Assembly: GCA_034421575.1 (NCBI GenBank) | Contig: DAOUKG010000066.1 | Span: forward strand, 81,101 to 145,100 | Source: VXLM01 sp034421575 | GTDB lineage: Bacteria; Chloroflexota; Dehalococcoidia; Lucifugimonadales; VXLM01 | Direction of reading: 5' to 3' | DNA: 64,000 nucleotides | Shown: in pieces, positions 41,707 to 49,801 of the stretch | How positions within the stretch are numbered: the first letter of the stretch is position 1 | Layout of the letters: every line of letters starts with the position of its first letter | The notes under the pieces: generated by a model | What the model saw: the letters and a program-made list of their open reading frames with translations, nothing else | What the model was told of the DNA's origin: nothing | Databases searched by the model: none | Position numbers and translations under genes: made by a program

Positions 41707-42837
41707 ATGAACATAAGTGAACGGGCCCGTGAAATCCACTACTCCTCCCTTGTTGTGGATACCCACTCGGACAGCCTCGCGTGGCCGACGCGACACGGAA
41801 TCGATATCGGGCAGCCGCAGGACGAAACGCACATGGACCTTCCCCGCATGAAGGAAGGCAACCAGAACGTTCAGTTTTTCGCTTGCTTTGCAGCCCCAAG
41901 CTGGATTGAGAAGAAGAGGGTCGTGCAGGTGACCCTCGATTACATGGACTCGTTCCACACTCTCATGAGGGGCTATCCTGAGCAGATCGAGCAGGCGACA
42001 ACGGCTGACGACGTACGGCGCATAACCGACGCCGGAAAGCTGGTCGGCATCCTGTGCGTCGAGGGCGGACATTCCATCGACGACGACCTCGGCATCCTGC
42101 GTATGTACCACCATCTGGGAACGCGTTACATGACGCTCACCTGGAACAACACCAACAACTGGGCAGACGGCGTCCTCGGAGAGCCACGTCACGGCGGTTT
42201 GAATCACTTCGGCAAGGAGGTCGTGCGAGAGATGAACCGGCTGGGAATGCTCGTGGACATTTCACACGTCGCTCCGGCAACCTTCTGGGACGCCATCGCG
42301 ACCACGACCAAACCCGTCATTGCCTCCCACTCGTCGGCGAAGGCAATATGCGCCGCTCCTCGAAACCTTGATGACGACCAGATAAAGGCAGTTGCCAATA
42401 ATGGTGGCGTCATAGGCGTCAACTACGAGATTACCTTCGTAGGAGAATCCTACCGCGTTGCGAAGAATGCCGTCGATGACGAGAAGGCCGAGGAAATCAA
42501 ACGTGTCGAGAAGGACCATCCAGCCGGTTCGCACGGCCTGAGCAATTCTCTACGGGATATAGACGAGCGCTACGACGAAAAGGTCGCGGAGCTATCGAAG
42601 CCACACTACACCGAGATCGTGGACCACATCGACCACATGGTGTCAGTTGCGGGGATAGAGCACGTCGGGCTGGGATCGGACTTCGACGGCGCGACCATGC
42701 CCGAGGGTATGGAGGACTGCACCAAGGTACCGCTGATTACCGACGCGTTGATCAGCCGGGGTTACAGCGCAGGTGATATTCGCAAGATTCTCGGCGAGAA
42801 CTTCATGAGAGTGATGGGAGAGGTGCTTACGGACTAA
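41707..42837 (+). CDS. M19 (renal dipeptidase) family peptidase
   Basis: 376 residues from an ATG with AAGGAG 7 nt upstream; longer frames into the permease gene are not used. Zinc and active-site motifs: VVDTHSDSLAWPTRHG (HxD), ILCVEGGHSIDDD with the bridging Glu, LVDISHVAP, VIASHSSAKAICAAPRNL and HVGLGSDFDGA. Family members hydrolyse dipeptides, including D-amino-acid-containing and beta-lactam-like substrates. No signal peptide is seen, so it is cytoplasmic. Substrate is not determined. Confidence 0.94.
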   Translation: MNISERAREIHYSSLVVDTHSDSLAWPTRHGIDIGQPQDETHMDLPRMKEGNQNVQFFACFAAPSWIEKKRVVQVTLDYMDSFHTLMRGYPEQIEQATTADDVRRITDAGKLVGILCVEGGHSIDDDLGILRMYHHLGTRYMTLTWNNTNNWADGVLGEPRHGGLNHFGKEVVREMNRLGMLVDISHVAPATFWDAIATTTKPVIASHSSAKAICAAPRNLDDDQIKAVANNGGVIGVNYEITFVGESYRVAKNAVDDEKAEEIKRVEKDHPAGSHGLSNSLRDIDERYDEKVAELSKPHYTEIVDHIDHMVSVAGIEHVGLGSDFDGATMPEGMEDCTKVPLITDALISRGYSAGDIRKILGENFMRVMGEVLTD

Positions 42838-42877
42838 GCCGCCACCCCTCGCAAGAGTTGGCCAATATTCACAGCTG

Positions 42878-42900
42878 AGCCAAGCAGCTTCGGCTTGGTT
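42878..42900 (+). terminator. Terminator-like hairpin after the dipeptidase gene
   Basis: AGCCAAGC and GCTTGGTT pair (one G-U) around a 7-nt loop, about 40 nt after the stop. Only TT follows, so it is a weak candidate. Confidence 0.35.
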
Positions 42901-42943
42901 ACATGCCGACCTGCGAGTCCAGTTTGGTCGTTGTGCAGCTACT

Positions 42944-43177
42944 CTACCCGACTGTCGCGTGAGGGTTGCGGTCGGCAAGCTCCTTGATGACGGTGTCCTT
43001 GTCGGTCTCGCCAGTCCATGGAGTGGGAAGCCTGTTCGTGCCGAAGATCCGCGTCATGATCGGATCGTCGTTCCCGTCACCGTCGGAGTGGACCGTGTAC
43101 CAGACGTTCTCACCGTCGTCCAACTCCACCGCGATGTTCCGTGTTTCGCCCGTCCAACCGAAGCTAACGTATCCCAT
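42944..43177 (-). CDS. Small hypothetical protein
   Basis: 77 residues with GAGG about 8 nt before the ATG. The protein is acidic, beta-rich looking (GYVSFGWTGETRNIAVELDDGENVWYTVHSDGDG) with a helical end (DKDTVIKELADRNPHA). No family recognised. It lies between the dipeptidase (convergent) and pabB on the same strand as pabB, about 40 nt after pabB's end. The ribosome site and normal base composition support it. Confidence 0.55.
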   Translation of the reverse strand: MGYVSFGWTGETRNIAVELDDGENVWYTVHSDGDGNDDPIMTRIFGTNRLPTPWTGETDKDTVIKELADRNPHATVG

Positions 43178-43218
43178 GTCGAATCCTCAGTTGATATGTG
43201 TTCGTCGCTTTCGCCGTT

Positions 43219-44724
43219 CTATGATACTCCAAGGAGGTTCTTTTGAAAACCAGAAACTCCCAGGGCGGTGAGGCCGCCTCTCGCCTTGTCAAGCGTCTCC
43301 TGGTATTCGGCTTCAGGATCGGAATCGGCAACGATGCCTCCTCCGACCTGAAAATACACCCGGTTCCCCTTTTTCAACATCGTTCGAATGGGGATGGACA
43401 GCTGCATCGAGCCGTCGAATCCGATGTATCCAATGGCTCCGCAGTACACGCTGCGTTGGACGGGTTCGATCTCGTCGATGATCTCCATGGCCCGGATCTT
43501 CGGCGCACCTGTAACCGATCCGCCCGGGAAGCATGCCTTCAACAGGTCAATTACATCGTGCTCAGGACGAAGCCTACCGGTGACGGACGATACGAGCTGG
43601 TGTACGTTCGGGTATTGCTCAACGGTAAAGAGCTCCGGTGTGAGAACCGTACCCGGCATACATACTCTCCCAAGATCGTTGCGGAGAAGATCGACGATCA
43701 TGATGTTCTCCGCACGATCCTTCACGCTCTGGGAAAGCTCAATGCACAGATGTGCATCGGCTTCCCGTGAGGCCCCTCGTGGCCGGGTGCCCTTCATCGG
43801 GCGGGTCTCGACGAATCCGTCTTCAACGTGCAGAAACTGTTCAGGAGAGGCGCTCAATATGGTGACTTCGGGCAGATCGAGATAGGCGCCGAAAGGGGCA
43901 GAGGTGGAGCTTCGCAACGCACGGTAGAGCGTCCAATCGTCCGTGTGGATGGTGGCCTCGAAGCGCTGGGAGATATTTGCCTGATAGATGTCGCCCGCGA
44001 CGATGTACTCCTTCACGCGTTCGACAGCGTTCACATACCGCTCGCGCGTGAAGTTGGAACGGAGATCCGTCGCAATCCCGACGCGCCCGTTCGCACGCCT
44101 CAGGGTTTCGCGGCCCACATCAATTCGGTCCCGCACCCACTGTGCCCTACCCTCCCCACTGAACTGGGTGGTGACTATCCACGCCTTGTCGTCCAGGTGG
44201 TCGAATGCGAGGACCCAGTCGTAGAGACCGATGGTCATGTCCGGCAAGTCGAGGTCGTCGACTGCCTTACCGGGTAGGCGTTCGAGAAGACCGCCCATTT
44301 CGTAGCCGAAGTAGCCTATTGCGCCACCCTGGAATGGAGGCCCGCCGGGATGACGATTAGCCCTGAAGGCCGAGAGTAATCGCTTTACGACGGAGAACGG
44401 ATTGTCCTCGGACAAGGTGACTGCGGTTCCCTCGATCAGCTCGACCGCCCTTCCCTTCGAACGCATTACCAAGAACGGGTCGGCCGTGAGGTAGGAATAT
44501 CTTCCGAGGCCCGGTCTCAAGAGCGCGCTGTCAAGCAGGATTGGGTAATCGGCATCCAGAAAGCCGTAAGTCGCCTCAACAGGGTCCAGAGGGAATTCCA
44601 GTTCTTCCACCCGAGTTTCGGTTGATACGGCTTGTTGAGTTTGCAAGGGTGGGCCATTTGACGGGACAATGTCGCGAGTGCGACATCCCTGAACGGATGA
44701 GTTCGCTGAAAGCGTCGACCGCAA
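43219..44724 (-). CDS. pabB: Aminodeoxychorismate synthase component I
   Basis: 501 residues, chorismate-using family. The key motif reads ETRPMKGTRPRG: a Lys before GT is characteristic of PabB, whereas anthranilate synthase has Ala, so 4-amino-4-deoxychorismate for folate is the likely product. Other motifs: GDIYQANISQRF, DLLRNDLGRVC, PGGSVTGAPKIRAMEII and GYIGFDGSMQLSIPIRT. The glutamine amidotransferase partner PabA is not adjacent. The first 30 residues are outside the family core; the frame opens with TTG and the real start may lie later. The opposite-strand neighbours are folate enzymes. Confidence 0.9.
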   Translation of the reverse strand: MRSTLSANSSVQGCRTRDIVPSNGPPLQTQQAVSTETRVEELEFPLDPVEATYGFLDADYPILLDSALLRPGLGRYSYLTADPFLVMRSKGRAVELIEGTAVTLSEDNPFSVVKRLLSAFRANRHPGGPPFQGGAIGYFGYEMGGLLERLPGKAVDDLDLPDMTIGLYDWVLAFDHLDDKAWIVTTQFSGEGRAQWVRDRIDVGRETLRRANGRVGIATDLRSNFTRERYVNAVERVKEYIVAGDIYQANISQRFEATIHTDDWTLYRALRSSTSAPFGAYLDLPEVTILSASPEQFLHVEDGFVETRPMKGTRPRGASREADAHLCIELSQSVKDRAENIMIVDLLRNDLGRVCMPGTVLTPELFTVEQYPNVHQLVSSVTGRLRPEHDVIDLLKACFPGGSVTGAPKIRAMEIIDEIEPVQRSVYCGAIGYIGFDGSMQLSIPIRTMLKKGNRVYFQVGGGIVADSDPEAEYQETLDKARGGLTALGVSGFQKNLLGVS

Positions 44725-44738
44725 TACTGTATAGTATT
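44723..44738. promoter_or_regulatory. Inverted repeat in the pabB/metV divergent region
   Basis: AATACT-GTAT-AGTATT is a perfect 6-4-6 inverted repeat at the pabB start side, 47 nt before the MetV-like ATG. TATAGT within it could be a -10. A shared operator for two folate-related units is possible. Confidence 0.4.
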
Positions 44739-44784
44739 TCTCGCGACCAACACCACTGAACAGTTAGTCTCACACTTCACGATC

Positions 44785-45246
44785 ATGGCTCTCCGACGGC
44801 TTCAAGACCGTCCCCGCATTCTCGAAATCGCCTACGTAGCGACCCTTGCCATGCTGCGTCTGTTCAGGCGTGGCTTGAATCCGGGAGGGTTTGTCGAGTG
44901 GTTCTTCGTCAAAGGCGAGAAGGTGTCAAAGGGCGTCATTTTCAGCTGCCAGATGTGTGGGGACTGCGTACTGCACAGCACCGGCATGACCTGTCCGATG
45001 ACCTGCCCGAAGAACCTGCGCAACGGTCCCTGTGGAGGTGTTCGCCAGAATGGGAACTGTGAGATCGTGCCGGATATGCGCTGCGTGTGGGTTGAAGCCT
45101 GGGACCGATCACAGCGCATGAAGCAGTTTGGCGGGGAAATTCACACGGTGCTTGCGCCTACGGATAGGCGACTCGAAGGCACCTCATCGTGGATCAACGA
45201 CATCAGTCCGAACGTTGCCAAGCGGCCGACCGGGTGGGCTGAATGA
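44785..45246 (+). CDS. MetV-like Cys-rich protein (MTHFR C-terminal domain family)
   Basis: 153 residues. The core holds many cysteines: FSCQMCGDCVLHSTGMTCPM, TCPKNLRNGPCGGV and GNCEIVPDMRCVW, the pattern of the methylene-THF reductase C-terminal (MetV) family. In acetogens and other anaerobes MetV partners MetF and helps electron transfer to the flavin; the cysteines may bind an Fe-S cluster or zinc. Its TGA overlaps the ATG of the MetF gene (ATGA), consistent with a two-subunit enzyme. Confidence 0.87.
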   Translation: MALRRLQDRPRILEIAYVATLAMLRLFRRGLNPGGFVEWFFVKGEKVSKGVIFSCQMCGDCVLHSTGMTCPMTCPKNLRNGPCGGVRQNGNCEIVPDMRCVWVEAWDRSQRMKQFGGEIHTVLAPTDRRLEGTSSWINDISPNVAKRPTGWAE

Positions 45247-46214
45247 GATCGGGTTCGCGACTCGAACGAGTCCTGCGGTCAGGCTACTTCGCGGTCACGG
45301 CAGAGCTACTCTCCCCCGACAGCGCGGATCCGCAGACCGTGATCGAACATGCAAGGATCATCGGCGATTCGTGCGACGCCATCAACGCAACCGACGCTTC
45401 GGGCGCCCACGCCCACATGTCGAACGTCGCCGTCGCCGCCCTGCTTCGTCAGGCAGGATACGACGCAGTCGTGCAGCTCGCGTGTCGTGACCGGAACAGG
45501 ATCGCCATGCAGGGAGACCTATTGGGCATTGGGGCGCTCGACATTCGCAATGTCCTTTGCCTGACCGGCGACGGGGTGGGCACGGGCGATCACCCCGAGG
45601 CGAAACCGGTATTTGACATGGACTCGATCACGCTCCTCCGAACGGCTCGAATCCTTCGCGACAAGGGACAGTTCCTCAGCGGCAGGCCGATCGACTCCCC
45701 TCCCCGTCTATTTCTGGGAGCGGCGAGCAATCCCTTCGTGCCGCCGTACGACTTCCGCCCTCTCCGCCTAAAGAAGAAGATCGGAGCGGGAGCGGACTTC
45801 ATCCAGTCCCAGTACTGCTTTGATATTCCCCGCCTTAAGTCGTTCATGGAAACCGTCTGCGACATGGGGCTCCACGAACGCGTATTCATTCTGATAGGGG
45901 TGGGTCCATTGCGGTCTGCGCGGGTGGCCTATTGGATGCGTGACAACATACCGGGCGTCGTAATCCCAGACTCCGTGATCAGGCGGCTGCTCGGCGCAGG
46001 GAAGCGTTCAAGGACCGAAGGCAAACGCATCTGCATCGAAATGATCCAGCAGATAATGGAGATTCCAGGAATCTCGGGGGTCCACCTTATGGCCTACCGG
46101 CAGGAAGAACTCGTGCCGGAGATTCTCAAGGAGGCAGGTCTGCTTCCGAGACCACGATTGGACGACTCAGACCAGACTTTCGACTACGGCGATGCGAGTG
46201 TTGACGGAGCCTAG
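45243..46214 (+). CDS. metF: Methylenetetrahydrofolate reductase (MetF family)
   Basis: 323 residues, TIM-barrel. Readable segments: YFAVTAELLSPDSADPQTVIEHA, INATDASGAHAHMSNVAVAALL, NVLCLTGDGVGTGDHPEAK, RLFLGAASNPFVPP, DFIQSQYCFDIPRLKSFME and ISGVHLMAYRQEE. It reduces 5,10-methylene-THF to 5-methyl-THF for methionine synthesis or C1 metabolism. Coupling to the MetV-like gene suggests ferredoxin- or complex-linked electron donation rather than the E. coli single-subunit NADH type. Confidence 0.9.
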   Translation: MRSGSRLERVLRSGYFAVTAELLSPDSADPQTVIEHARIIGDSCDAINATDASGAHAHMSNVAVAALLRQAGYDAVVQLACRDRNRIAMQGDLLGIGALDIRNVLCLTGDGVGTGDHPEAKPVFDMDSITLLRTARILRDKGQFLSGRPIDSPPRLFLGAASNPFVPPYDFRPLRLKKKIGAGADFIQSQYCFDIPRLKSFMETVCDMGLHERVFILIGVGPLRSARVAYWMRDNIPGVVIPDSVIRRLLGAGKRSRTEGKRICIEMIQQIMEIPGISGVHLMAYRQEELVPEILKEAGLLPRPRLDDSDQTFDYGDASVDGA

Positions 46215-46277
46215 TGGACCGAAATCATTGAAGTGACGGGCAGTAATTGGGGGCTAGAATTTCGTTCCACAACCACA

Positions 46278-46298
46278 GGGCGGGTTTGAAACCCGCCC
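46278..46298. terminator. Palindromic GGGCGGGTTT/AAACCCGCCC hairpin
   Basis: A near-perfect hairpin, 64 nt after metF. The same GGGTTT-GAAACCC-CCCTAC wording is a known style of dispersed intergenic repeat, so it could be either a terminator or a repeat remnant. The rest of 46215-46503 (289 bp) holds no supported gene. Confidence 0.45.
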
Positions 46299-46503
46299 CT
46301 ACCGGGTCATCGTGTCGCTACCGTTCAAATCCAGGATGTTGAACCACCAGACGCTTTGCGTTCGAAAGGCTGATTCGATTCCCCTAATGCGAATACGCTT
46401 CTTCGCATGGGAACCGTTTTCTGGGCTGCCGGTTTGCGCTCGGTGACCTTGTCTTCGTCCACGACCGAGAAGGGACTTTGCCGAGAGATTCCCCCGCGGC
46501 GGC

Positions 46504-47043
46504 TCACGTCCGAGGGTTATCAACTACCACCTTCGTGCGCGCCATGTAGTCATGCACGCACCGACGGTTCTTGGCAAAGATGAAGAGGTGATCGATGAGG
46601 ATGTACGGGGGGATCAGGGTTAGGAGCCAGTTGACGAAATACCTGAGCGCCACGTTGTTGAATACGGTACCCGTCAGACCCGATTGCTCGTCAACGATGC
46701 GAATACGCATTAGCTGCTTTCCTACGGTCTGTCCCTCACGTCGAAGGAGTACCACCTGGTACGGCACGCCGACGATGCCGAGCACCAGAAGGAGGAGCGA
46801 GGCAATCGCCGGCGCACCTGAATCGGCGAGAAGCATTCCTGCGACGAAGGAGGCCGGGGACAGCGGCAAGTCTATGAGCCACGCCACGAGACGCTTCCAT
46901 CTCTCAGCGGGGAACAGCACATCCGGCGGTGCGTAATTCGAACCACCAAGGGGAGCCTTGCACCGTCGGCAAATCTGCACATTTCGCGCATTCGTGGTCT
47001 TGCACCGAGGGCAATTGATGGACTGAAGCGGCTGACGGGTCAA
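46504..47043 (-). CDS. RDD-family membrane protein with N-terminal zinc ribbon
   Basis: About 179 residues. A zinc ribbon (NCPRCKTTN, QICRRCKAP) is followed by the RDD domain: RLVAWLIDLPLSPASFVAG, two to three hydrophobic helices, GQTVGKQLMRIRIVDEQSG and the C-terminal DHLFIFAKNRRCVHDYMARTKVV. RDD proteins are poorly characterised membrane proteins, some implicated in transport. A TTG at 47041-47043 with GGAGG about 5 nt upstream is the best start; a more upstream TTG (47088) lacks a ribosome site. Divergent from the ThDP subunit gene. Confidence 0.85.
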   Translation of the reverse strand: MTRQPLQSINCPRCKTTNARNVQICRRCKAPLGGSNYAPPDVLFPAERWKRLVAWLIDLPLSPASFVAGMLLADSGAPAIASLLLLVLGIVGVPYQVVLLRREGQTVGKQLMRIRIVDEQSGLTGTVFNNVALRYFVNWLLTLIPPYILIDHLFIFAKNRRCVHDYMARTKVVVDNPRT

Positions 47044-47128
47044 TGTGCCCTCCGCCGTTGTTGACCGGTCTATGGAGCGCAAATACAATAACGCCTCAGT
47101 CGAGACGCCTGTCGAGAGGAACCCAACT

Positions 47129-47629
47129 ATGTCGGAGCTTACCCTAAGTCCTACTGCCGTTCAAGCGGAGCTGCACAAGAACGGCGTGACCGACGTCGTG
47201 TGGCTGCCGGACACCGAGAGCGGCCACATGTACAACCTGCTTCAAGCTGACCCTTCCCTGCGGATCATTCCGATCGCTCGCGAGGCCGAGGGGATGCCCA
47301 TTGCGTCCGGCTTGTGGATTGGGGGACGAAAGCCCGTCGTGATGATCCAGAACACGGGATTCTTCGAGTCCGGCGACTCGGTGCGTGGGATGGCTGTCGA
47401 CATCCAAGCGCCTCTCGTCATCTTCATCGGGTATCGAGGATGGACACGCCGGGGCGTCACCACCGACTCGGCGGCGATCATCACCGAACCGACCTTACAT
47501 GCCTGGAGGATGAGCTACTACCTGGTTGAGCACGATGGAGACGTGGACAGAATCTCCGTCGCGTTTGAAGACGCGGAGAGAATGCAGCGCCCGGTCGGAG
47601 TGCTCATCGGCGGGGAGTATACCGGGTAG
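47129..47629 (+). CDS. Sulfopyruvate/phosphonopyruvate decarboxylase alpha-like subunit (ThDP Pyr domain only)
   Basis: 166 residues, AGAGGA about 9 nt before the ATG. It contains only the pyrimidine-binding half of a ThDP enzyme: ELHKNGVTDVVWLPDTESGHM, IIPIAREAEGMPIASGLWIGG with the activating Glu, MIQNTGFFESGDSVRGM and LVIFIGYRGW. This layout is that of ComD, which needs a separate ComE-like PP-domain subunit. No such subunit is next to it, so the partner is elsewhere or one of the full-length ThDP enzymes is used. Substrate (3-sulfopyruvate, phosphonopyruvate or other) is undetermined. Confidence 0.8.
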   Translation: MSELTLSPTAVQAELHKNGVTDVVWLPDTESGHMYNLLQADPSLRIIPIAREAEGMPIASGLWIGGRKPVVMIQNTGFFESGDSVRGMAVDIQAPLVIFIGYRGWTRRGVTTDSAAIITEPTLHAWRMSYYLVEHDGDVDRISVAFEDAERMQRPVGVLIGGEYTG

Positions 47630-47672
47630 GCAAGTTTCCGGTTTCAGGCGGTCTTGACGGCCAGGCGTTCGA

Positions 47673-48134
47673 TCAGGAATTACGCCGCTCGATGGCGAGT
47701 ACCTTGTTGAGTCGCCGCACGTACTTCTCTTCGCTCTGTATGAATCTCGCCGAAAGGAAAGCCGCGACGATCTCCTTGGCGAGTTCCTCGCCAATAATGC
47801 GGGCGCCGATGCAGACCACGTTCATATCGTCGTGCTCTACACCCTGTCGCGCCGAGTAGGTGTCGTGACACAAGCCTGCACGGATTCCCTTGACCTTGTT
47901 TGCCGCGACACTCGCGCCGACACCACTGCCGCAGACGACCAGTCCCCGTTCGGCCCTGCCGTCGGCCACGCGGACTGCCACAGCCTCGGAGAAGTCGGGG
48001 AAATCGTCAAGGGCATCGTATTCGTACGCGCCGGCATCGATCACCGTGTGGCCGAGCGACTTCACATGCTCGGCGACCAGGTTCTTCATATCGAGACCTG
48101 CGTGGTCTCCACCTACGGCAACTCGCATTGGCAC
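47673..48134 (-). CDS. rpiB: Ribose 5-phosphate isomerase B
   Basis: 153 residues. RpiB/LacAB features: MRVAVGGDHAGLDMKNLVAEHV, VIDAGAYEYDALDDFPDF, the active-site region GLVVCGSGVGASVAANKVKGIRAGL, CHDTYSARQGVEHDDMNVVCIGARIIG. It interconverts ribose-5- and ribulose-5-phosphate. The second ATG (two codons in) is an equally good start. Confidence 0.95.
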   Translation of the reverse strand: MPMRVAVGGDHAGLDMKNLVAEHVKSLGHTVIDAGAYEYDALDDFPDFSEAVAVRVADGRAERGLVVCGSGVGASVAANKVKGIRAGLCHDTYSARQGVEHDDMNVVCIGARIIGEELAKEIVAAFLSARFIQSEEKYVRRLNKVLAIERRNS

Positions 48135-48220
48135 TCCCCGACGCGGACTGTTCTCGATTCACAGCTTACCACAGAGGTCACTTGGCCCTCAGATGGTAGA
48201 ATCGAGCCGAACATTTCCCT

Positions 48221-49018
48221 ATGGACGTTTCTCTCATGGGCAACAAGAGATCAGGCATGGCGACGGTAAGCGAGAGGTACTTCGCCAGCCCTGCACGAGT
48301 CCGCCGGCTGCTTGATGAGCTGAGCCAAGAAGACAGGGTGTTCCATTCGCTGTCTCTGAAGTCAGGGTCGCCACATACAAGGCCTATTCGTCCCCGAGAC
48401 CTGCCAGCAGAAGGCATGCCGCTGCCTGACTGGGTAGTAGAGGCCATAGGTGTCGTCTCAGACTCGGAGACGGGAGTAGCGCTGTTTTGGAATGGCGAAA
48501 GGGCGTGGGGCGTACTTCCGCCATTTCCTATCGAGGAGAACCGTCTGTCCAGCGGTCTGGACGGATCGGAAGTTCTCGAAATCTTTGAGCGCAACATTAT
48601 CGTCGGCGTCATTCTCCTAAGAATGGGGCGGTACGCCATTGGAGTTGTGCGAGACAATGAGCTTCTGGTCTCGAAGACAGACACGCGGCTCGTGAAGAAT
48701 CGTCACCGGGCAGGCGGCTCATCGCAGCGGCGATTCATGCGGAGCCGTGACCGGCTAATCAGAGAGTTGTATGACGAAGCGTGTGAAGTGACTCGACGGC
48801 TGTTCGAGCCTCGTTTGAACTCAATCGACTACGTGCTAACCGGCGGAGAGCGCCAGACGATCAACGGCTTCCTGAAACGATGCGGCTTCCTCGAAAAGTC
48901 AGGGCTGGAAGTGATGAGTCGACTGCTGGCGGTCGACCGGCCAAATCACAAGGCGCTTGAAGGCATCCATCGCGAGGTCTGGAAGAGCCGTGTCATCGTC
49001 TTCGACAGGGACGAATGA
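48221..49018 (+). CDS. Vms1/VLRF1-like putative peptidyl-tRNA hydrolase
   Basis: 265 residues (alternative ATGs at 48236 and 48257; none has a strong ribosome site). The segment NRHRAGGSSQRRFMRSRDRLIRELYDEA resembles the catalytic loop and helix of the VLRF1 domain (relatives of eRF1), with Gln169 where those proteins carry the functional Gln. Downstream LTGGERQTINGFLKRCGFLE fits the rest of the domain. The actinobacterial homolog acVLRF1 and yeast Vms1 release nascent chains from tRNA on stalled large subunits. Assignment by motif memory; function inferred. It is divergent from rpiB and stands alone. Confidence 0.65.
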   Translation: MDVSLMGNKRSGMATVSERYFASPARVRRLLDELSQEDRVFHSLSLKSGSPHTRPIRPRDLPAEGMPLPDWVVEAIGVVSDSETGVALFWNGERAWGVLPPFPIEENRLSSGLDGSEVLEIFERNIIVGVILLRMGRYAIGVVRDNELLVSKTDTRLVKNRHRAGGSSQRRFMRSRDRLIRELYDEACEVTRRLFEPRLNSIDYVLTGGERQTINGFLKRCGFLEKSGLEVMSRLLAVDRPNHKALEGIHREVWKSRVIVFDRDE

Positions 49019-49021
49019 AGG

Positions 49022-49789
49022 CTACTGAGCCGTATAGCCCCCGTCGACCGGCAGGTATGAACCGGTCATAAAGGACGCTTCGTCGGAAGCTATGAAGAGG
49101 GCGGCGTAGGCGATGTCCTCCGGCTTGCCCAAGCGGCCCATTGGGTGTCGCTCTTCCAGGAATGCTCGCATATCGGCATCCACGGTAAGGGACCTAGTCA
49201 GGGGAGTCTCCGTGAAGCCTGGACCGATGCAGTTTACGCGAATATTCTTCGCCGCCATATCGATGGAAAGGTTGCGGGTGAACTGGAGGACGGCGCCCTT
49301 GGAAACGGGATATGGATTGAACCCGCTCTTCCACTCAGGCGGGTAACCCACAACGCTCATTATGGAACCGAGATTCACAACCGACCCGCCTCCGGCCTTT
49401 TCCATCTCGGACACGGAATGCAGGGCCATGAGGTAGGTGCCCTTGAGGTTTACCTCTATGACCTTGTCCCAAACATCCTCCTGCGGAGTTGATGAAGGGA
49501 GGCTGCGCGCTGTGATGCCGGCGCTGTTGACAAGAATATGGAGAGCGCCGTACTCCTCGACGGCCCTATTGACGATGCGCTGGGCTTCGTCGCTGTCGGT
49601 AACGTCGCCCGGCACGGAAAGCGCGTTTCCTCCCCGTTCGGCAATGGTGACCGCCGTCCTTTCGGAACCGGCGGCATCGATATCCGATGTGACGACGCGA
49701 GCCCCGTGTTCAGCGAACAGCAAGGCCGTAGCCTCCCCTATGCCGGAGGCGGCTCCCGTGACTATCGCGACCTTACCCTTGAGTCTCAT
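49022..49789 (-). CDS. Short-chain dehydrogenase/reductase
   Basis: 255 residues, classical SDR. Cofactor motif VAIVTGAASGIGEATA, an acidic VTSDIDA suggesting NAD preference, LVNSAGIT, catalytic Ser in LGSIMSVVG, YPVSKGAVLQF (YxxxK) and the closing GSYLPVDGGYTAQ. Substrate unknown. The sugar-epimerase gene upstream ends 12 nt before it on the same strand, so a sugar or polyol pathway is plausible. Confidence 0.93.
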   Translation of the reverse strand: MRLKGKVAIVTGAASGIGEATALLFAEHGARVVTSDIDAAGSERTAVTIAERGGNALSVPGDVTDSDEAQRIVNRAVEEYGALHILVNSAGITARSLPSSTPQEDVWDKVIEVNLKGTYLMALHSVSEMEKAGGGSVVNLGSIMSVVGYPPEWKSGFNPYPVSKGAVLQFTRNLSIDMAAKNIRVNCIGPGFTETPLTRSLTVDADMRAFLEERHPMGRLGKPEDIAYAALFIASDEASFMTGSYLPVDGGYTAQ

Positions 49790-49801
49790 TTCTGCCTCGA
49801 C

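Noticed and set aside
43219..44724. Assignment as anthranilate synthase (trpE)
   Set aside because: The PMKGT motif has Lys where TrpE has Ala, and no trp genes are adjacent.
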